The position numbers and the translations under genes were made by a program. From NCBI GenBank assembly GCA_027186245.1, contig CP114497.1:131501-195500 (forward strand): 64,000 nucleotides of DNA, read 5' to 3'. Every line of letters begins with the position of its first letter. Position 1 is the first letter of the stretch. Below the pieces are notes generated by a model that did not search any database, was not told where the DNA came from, and saw only the letters and a list, made by a program, of their open reading frames with translations. This document shows positions 60,447 to 64,000 of this stretch, in pieces. This DNA is from Coriaria nepalensis. Lineage: Eukaryota > Streptophyta > Magnoliopsida > Cucurbitales > Coriariaceae.

Positions 60447-61138
60447 GGATCAATGATTATCTGGAGCAGTGGGCCATTACCAATTCTTGTAGGCGGGGGA
60501 GCAATGGTAGAGGACGGTGCATAACACAATGTGCGAGTCTGGTTCGTGTAGGATGCTGAGAAGATCGTTAGGATAGTGAATACTGTTAAGAGAAGTTGCC
60601 TTGTATGCTAATCCAAACTTCTTCTTCTTCTTCAATTTGAAGACACTCAAGCAAAGCTCCAAATGCAGGAATCAGCTGTAGATTTTGATATGAGCAGCTG
60701 CATCCAAACAAGGAAACAGAGGAGGGGGTAGTAAAATATCTGAAAGTGTTGATAGAATCATAGGGACCATTGCCATAAATGTTCCATACCTTGTAAATCA
60801 GTTCCACAAAGAATGATGCAAACCCTTAAGAATTTTATCAAGTTTCCACTCATCTCACGACCAAAAAATAGCTTATAAACCATAATTTTCAAACCGAGTG
60901 TAAGAGATCAAGGGGTGATTTTTATTTACTTATTTATTATTATTATTATTATGTTTTGCTCTTAAAGGAAAGCGGAAATTTGAATTTACAAAGGATTACA
61001 GTTGGCCGCATGCAAATCTGACTTCAATCGAAGGGAGATGAAAGTCACTTGATTTCGATCGAAAACAGATTCGCATGCTTATGATCTCGATTGAAATAAG
61101 TTCTTCTGCATCTGGCCAAATCTAATCTCCATCCAAAA

Positions 61139-61140
<2 letters not shown>

Positions 61141-61180
<40 letters not shown>
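61141..61180. repeat. (AG)20 microsatellite
   Basis: Forty bases of pure AG, read as CT on the MED19 strand directly after its leader-intron donor. Confidence 0.97.
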
Positions 61181-61186
<6 letters not shown>

Positions 61187-62197
61187 GGGTCGGTGGTGGG
61201 ATGGCGCTGAGCGATTGAGAGAGAGAGATGGTTCGAGAGAAGATTTATTAGGGTTGAGAATTGAGATGAATTAGGATTGAGTATTGACAGGATGAACCGG
61301 AAGGAGGGGAAAATAAAAAGGCAAGCAAAAGTTAAAATAAAATAAAATAAAAATAAAAGTGGGGCCCGATCCCTAAAATAGTATTTACGATTTTTGTGCG
61401 TGGAGATTATTAAATAGTATTTTTTTTTTTAAATATTAAGTAAATATTAATTAAATGTTTTAATTAATTTTTAATTAATTTTTAATTTTTATAAATTTGT
61501 TTTTTAATTTAACTTTTGAGATAATTTGGATAATTTGAGAAAATGAAAAAGGCTTTGGTTATGCTTGATGATACTTTTTACATTTTATTTATATTTTATA
61601 AAAAATTATGTTATAATATAAAAGTATTTTTTAAGATATATTTACTATATTTAATTTATTTTTGTTAATATTTAATATTAATATTATATATCATTATTTC
61701 TATTTTTTTTTTCTTTAAGATAAGAAAGACTCGATCTCTCTTTTACTATCAGAAGTTTTGGTAACGCTTCAATAACAGTTACTGTAGACTCCGGAACTTC
61801 ATGCTCAATCTCCATGGACAAAAAGCTTTGGATCATCCTCACTAGATCTTTGCAAGAAACAAAGTTGTGTTGGATTAGGGGATTAGAAAAAGAAAGGAGA
61901 GAGAGAGAATTGAAAAAAGGACTTTTAGATCATAATTTATGACTTTTAGATTTCATTTTTTTTTGACAAAATTGATGCTGCTGCCTTCATCATCTTTCAT
62001 TTCTATACCTAAAAGTGATATGAAACTCCAAATATTTTATTCTTATGACTTTTGGCACTGCATTGTCTGTTCTACAAGTTTAATTCACTTCTTAATTCTT
62101 AATTTTTGTGTAGTTCAGTTTTACGAATTAAGGTTTTATATAATGTGATGTCCAAGTCTACTTTAGTAGTGTTCTTGTTCCATGTAGATAGATGATA

Positions 62198-62198
<1 letters not shown>

Positions 62199-62244
<46 letters not shown>
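62199..62244. repeat. (GAT)n microsatellite
   Basis: About fifteen GAT units without interruption. Confidence 0.95.
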
Positions 62245-62425
62245 CTTATTAAGCACCAAATCTGGTCTTGTAGAAGAAAAACATCTTCCTTTATTGCCAG
62301 AAGATGGAGGAAGAAGACAGTTCAGATGATGGTTACAAACCCACTAAATACAATATTACAAGCTACTGCTTAATTAATACAATGTTAATTAGAATTACAT
62401 ATCACTTATCAGGAGAAAACAAAAA

Positions 62426-62463
62426 CACAAACACAAACACAAACACAAACACAAACACAAACA
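62426..62463. repeat. (CAAACA)n repeat
   Basis: About six CAAACA units, followed by CAACAACTG. Plain short tandem repeat. Confidence 0.9.
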
Positions 62464-62888
62464 ACAACTGCCCCCCACTTTGTAGTATGATATTGATCAG
62501 CTTCATTGGTGAAAATTAGAGCACTAAGTGTGGATATACTTGTACTACTTGATTTCCCATATATATTCCTGAGCCCAAATAAAAACCTGAGTTGGGATTC
62601 TTCAGGTCCAAAAAAACCAATTGATTACTAATTGGGAACAGGCCCAGGACAAAATGGATGATCAGTAGCCTTCTAAAACCACACCGCAGCTCATAAAACC
62701 AAACCAAACCAAACCGGACCAAGCCAGCCCATGAGGGCCTTAAAAAGGAGCAGTAGCAGTTGCAGTTGCAGGCAGCAGCCTTACATTTATATGGATACGG
62801 TGTATGGCAATAATCATCATCTAGAAGAAGAAGAAAGAGATTAGTAGTACTACTAGTGGCTAATTACTTAATTAATTAATCAAGCATC

Positions 62889-63119
62889 TTATTCATCTCC
62901 ATGAATGTAGGAACAAAGGAGCATAGTTGCGCAGCGGCGAAGGATGTAGATACGAGCTCGTTGCTGCTTGATCAAATATGCACATCGGCTTGAGAAACCA
63001 TGCCGTCTCTTTAAAGATCTCATCTTCCCAGATACTCCTTCTACCTTGCAACCATTACTCTTATTATCATTATTCATGTACTGGCCATGGTGATGATGAT
63101 GCTGTTGAAGCTCAGCCAT
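62889..63119 (-). CDS. DVL: DVL/ROTUNDIFOLIA-like small polypeptide
   Basis: A 76-residue intronless gene of the plant-specific RTFL/DVL family, small membrane-associated peptides that limit polar cell growth when overexpressed. The His-rich start (AELQQHHHHHGQYMN) is variable; the conserved DVL domain is in the second half: FSSRCAYLIKQQRARIYILR (about residues 42-61) and RRCATMLLCSYIHGDE at the end, where most relatives have LLCW. A TATA box is present upstream on the same strand. The gene is isolated, with over 2 kb of gene-free DNA before MED19. Confidence 0.85.
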   Translation of the reverse strand: MAELQQHHHHHGQYMNNDNKSNGCKVEGVSGKMRSLKRRHGFSSRCAYLIKQQRARIYILRRCATMLLCSYIHGDE

Positions 63120-63227
63120 TGTTGCTTAATCCGAGCAGTAATGGAATTAATAATTGACACGAAAAAAACAAGCCTCAAATGAGAGCTTGGAAAGGCGTAT
63201 GAAGTGGGTGGGGTGAGTAGCAATGTG

Positions 63228-63236
63228 TATATATAG
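63228..63236 (-). promoter_or_regulatory. TATA box of the DVL-like gene
   Basis: On the minus strand TCTATATATACA lies about 110 bp before the DVL-like ATG, a normal distance for a core promoter with a leader of about 80 bases. Confidence 0.6.
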
Positions 63237-63244
63237 ACGACAAC

Positions 63245-64000
63245 AACAAGAAGCTAACTAATTTAATAATTTGATTTTTCTGGATTTAAAAAAAAAATAT
63301 ATATATATATATATATTGAAAAAGTGAGGTTGCTTAATTGTATTAAGGATGAAGTGAACATGGTCATGATGGTTTCGAAAACTGAGGGATATGCAGCGAT
63401 GAAGATTGCACAGATTCCTATAGAGAAAGTGAACGTGGAGTTTCTGATTCAGTTTCAAGTTTCAACTCTCACCTGCTAGCTTCCACCAAATATTATATAT
63501 ATATATATGTTAAAACTTCAATTTATTAATTAAATAAAAATATTAAATTATTAAGAAAAATTAGTATTTTATTTTTAAATATAAATAATAATAAAAAATT
63601 ATTATTTATATAAGTATATTAATTAATCCAAACTGTACATATAATGATGTAGAAAGCTGGCAAAGGTTGGCATGAAAAGCGGAGAGCTGTTTGAATGAGG
63701 ACAAGGCAAAGCTGGCATTCAGATTTGAGTAACGGGAACAAGGTTCCGGCAATCTGACCTCAATTTTGATGTGGGTCTACTTTGCTTACGTGGATTCATC
63801 CTAACATACATGAATATCATCATATCTTCTCTTCTCCTCATTTCTTAACTCATAACGTTCATGCATGCCAACTGTTAAATCATATATATTTAAGACAGAA
63901 ATCTCAAATCTGTTCTGCAAATATCCATATAACCCATAATTAGTACATATTTTAGGCATGTTTCAGATTGAAGATTATGTTTAATTTAAAATTAGTAACT
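63245..64000. other. Upstream region of DVL-like gene, no gene
   Basis: AT microsatellites at 63296-63316 and 63492-63509, then AT-rich DNA to the window end. No coding signal was found on either strand. Confidence 0.4.

Larger units (their letters stand above)
60447..62888. other. MED19 leader and promoter, then gene-free DNA
   Basis: 60460-61260 is leader, leader intron and core promoter of MED19. From 61380 to 61720 the DNA is extremely AT-rich. 61720-62888 has scattered microsatellites (GAT at 62199-62244; CAAACA at 62426-62463) and, next to the DVL gene, its probable 3' untranslated part. No gene is recognised in this 2.4 kb. Confidence 0.45.

Overview
The window is nuclear DNA of a dicot plant. 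The evidence is AT-rich intergenic DNA, many short GT-AG introns (33 exons in one gene), plant-only gene families (CrRLK1L and PEPR receptor kinases, DVL peptides, MKK4/5, EXO70) and decayed Ty1/copia and Ty3/gypsy retroelements. I cannot name the species; gene order and long intronless receptor genes would suit a woody rosid, but that is inference. All exon maps come from reading splice sites and reading-frame phase by eye.

Layout. 1-1.77 kb: no firm gene, plus a MITE-like element. 1.77-5.75 kb (-): CDF metal transporter MTPC4. 5.8-7.9 kb: RNase H relic and a second MITE-like element. 7.9-13.3 kb (-): class I alpha-mannosidase MNS1/2. 13.7-19.0 kb: broken copia fragment (+) abutting a broken gypsy element (-). 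19.2-20.5 kb (-): ribosomal protein L7. 21.7-25.3 kb (-): coatomer beta. 26.4-36.1 kb (-): autoinhibited Ca2+-ATPase, ACA9-like. 37.5-39.4 kb (+): EXO70. 40.6-43.8 kb: relic of a large gypsy element with an antisense ORF and one LTR. 44.1-47.5 kb (-): PEPR-like LRR receptor kinase. 48.6-51.1 kb (+): CrRLK1L receptor kinase. 52.1-53.2 kb (+): MKK4/5. 55.0-58.9 kb (+): CAX2/5-type cation/H+ exchanger. 59.8-60.4 kb (-): Mediator MED19. 62.9-63.1 kb (-): DVL/ROTUNDIFOLIA-like small peptide.

Gene relations. MNS, MTPC4, ACA9, EXO70 and MKK4/5 are also close together, split over two homoeologous blocks, in Arabidopsis (At1g51590-51660 and At3g21160-21220), so the window looks like the unsplit ancestral block with later insertions. 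The PEPR-like receptor, the CrRLK1L and the MAP2K lie within 9 kb, and the window also carries a Ca2+ pump and a Ca2+/H+ exchanger. PEPR signalling through Ca2+ and MKK4/5 is established; that the grouping here has any regulatory meaning is only conjecture.

I found no tRNA, rRNA, CRISPR or gene-cluster-type novel system. The more unusual items are two GC-AG introns, the antisense transposase-like ORF, a 42-bp triple repeat in a shared receptor-kinase promoter, a perfect 14-bp hairpin, and an alternative C-terminus in CAX.
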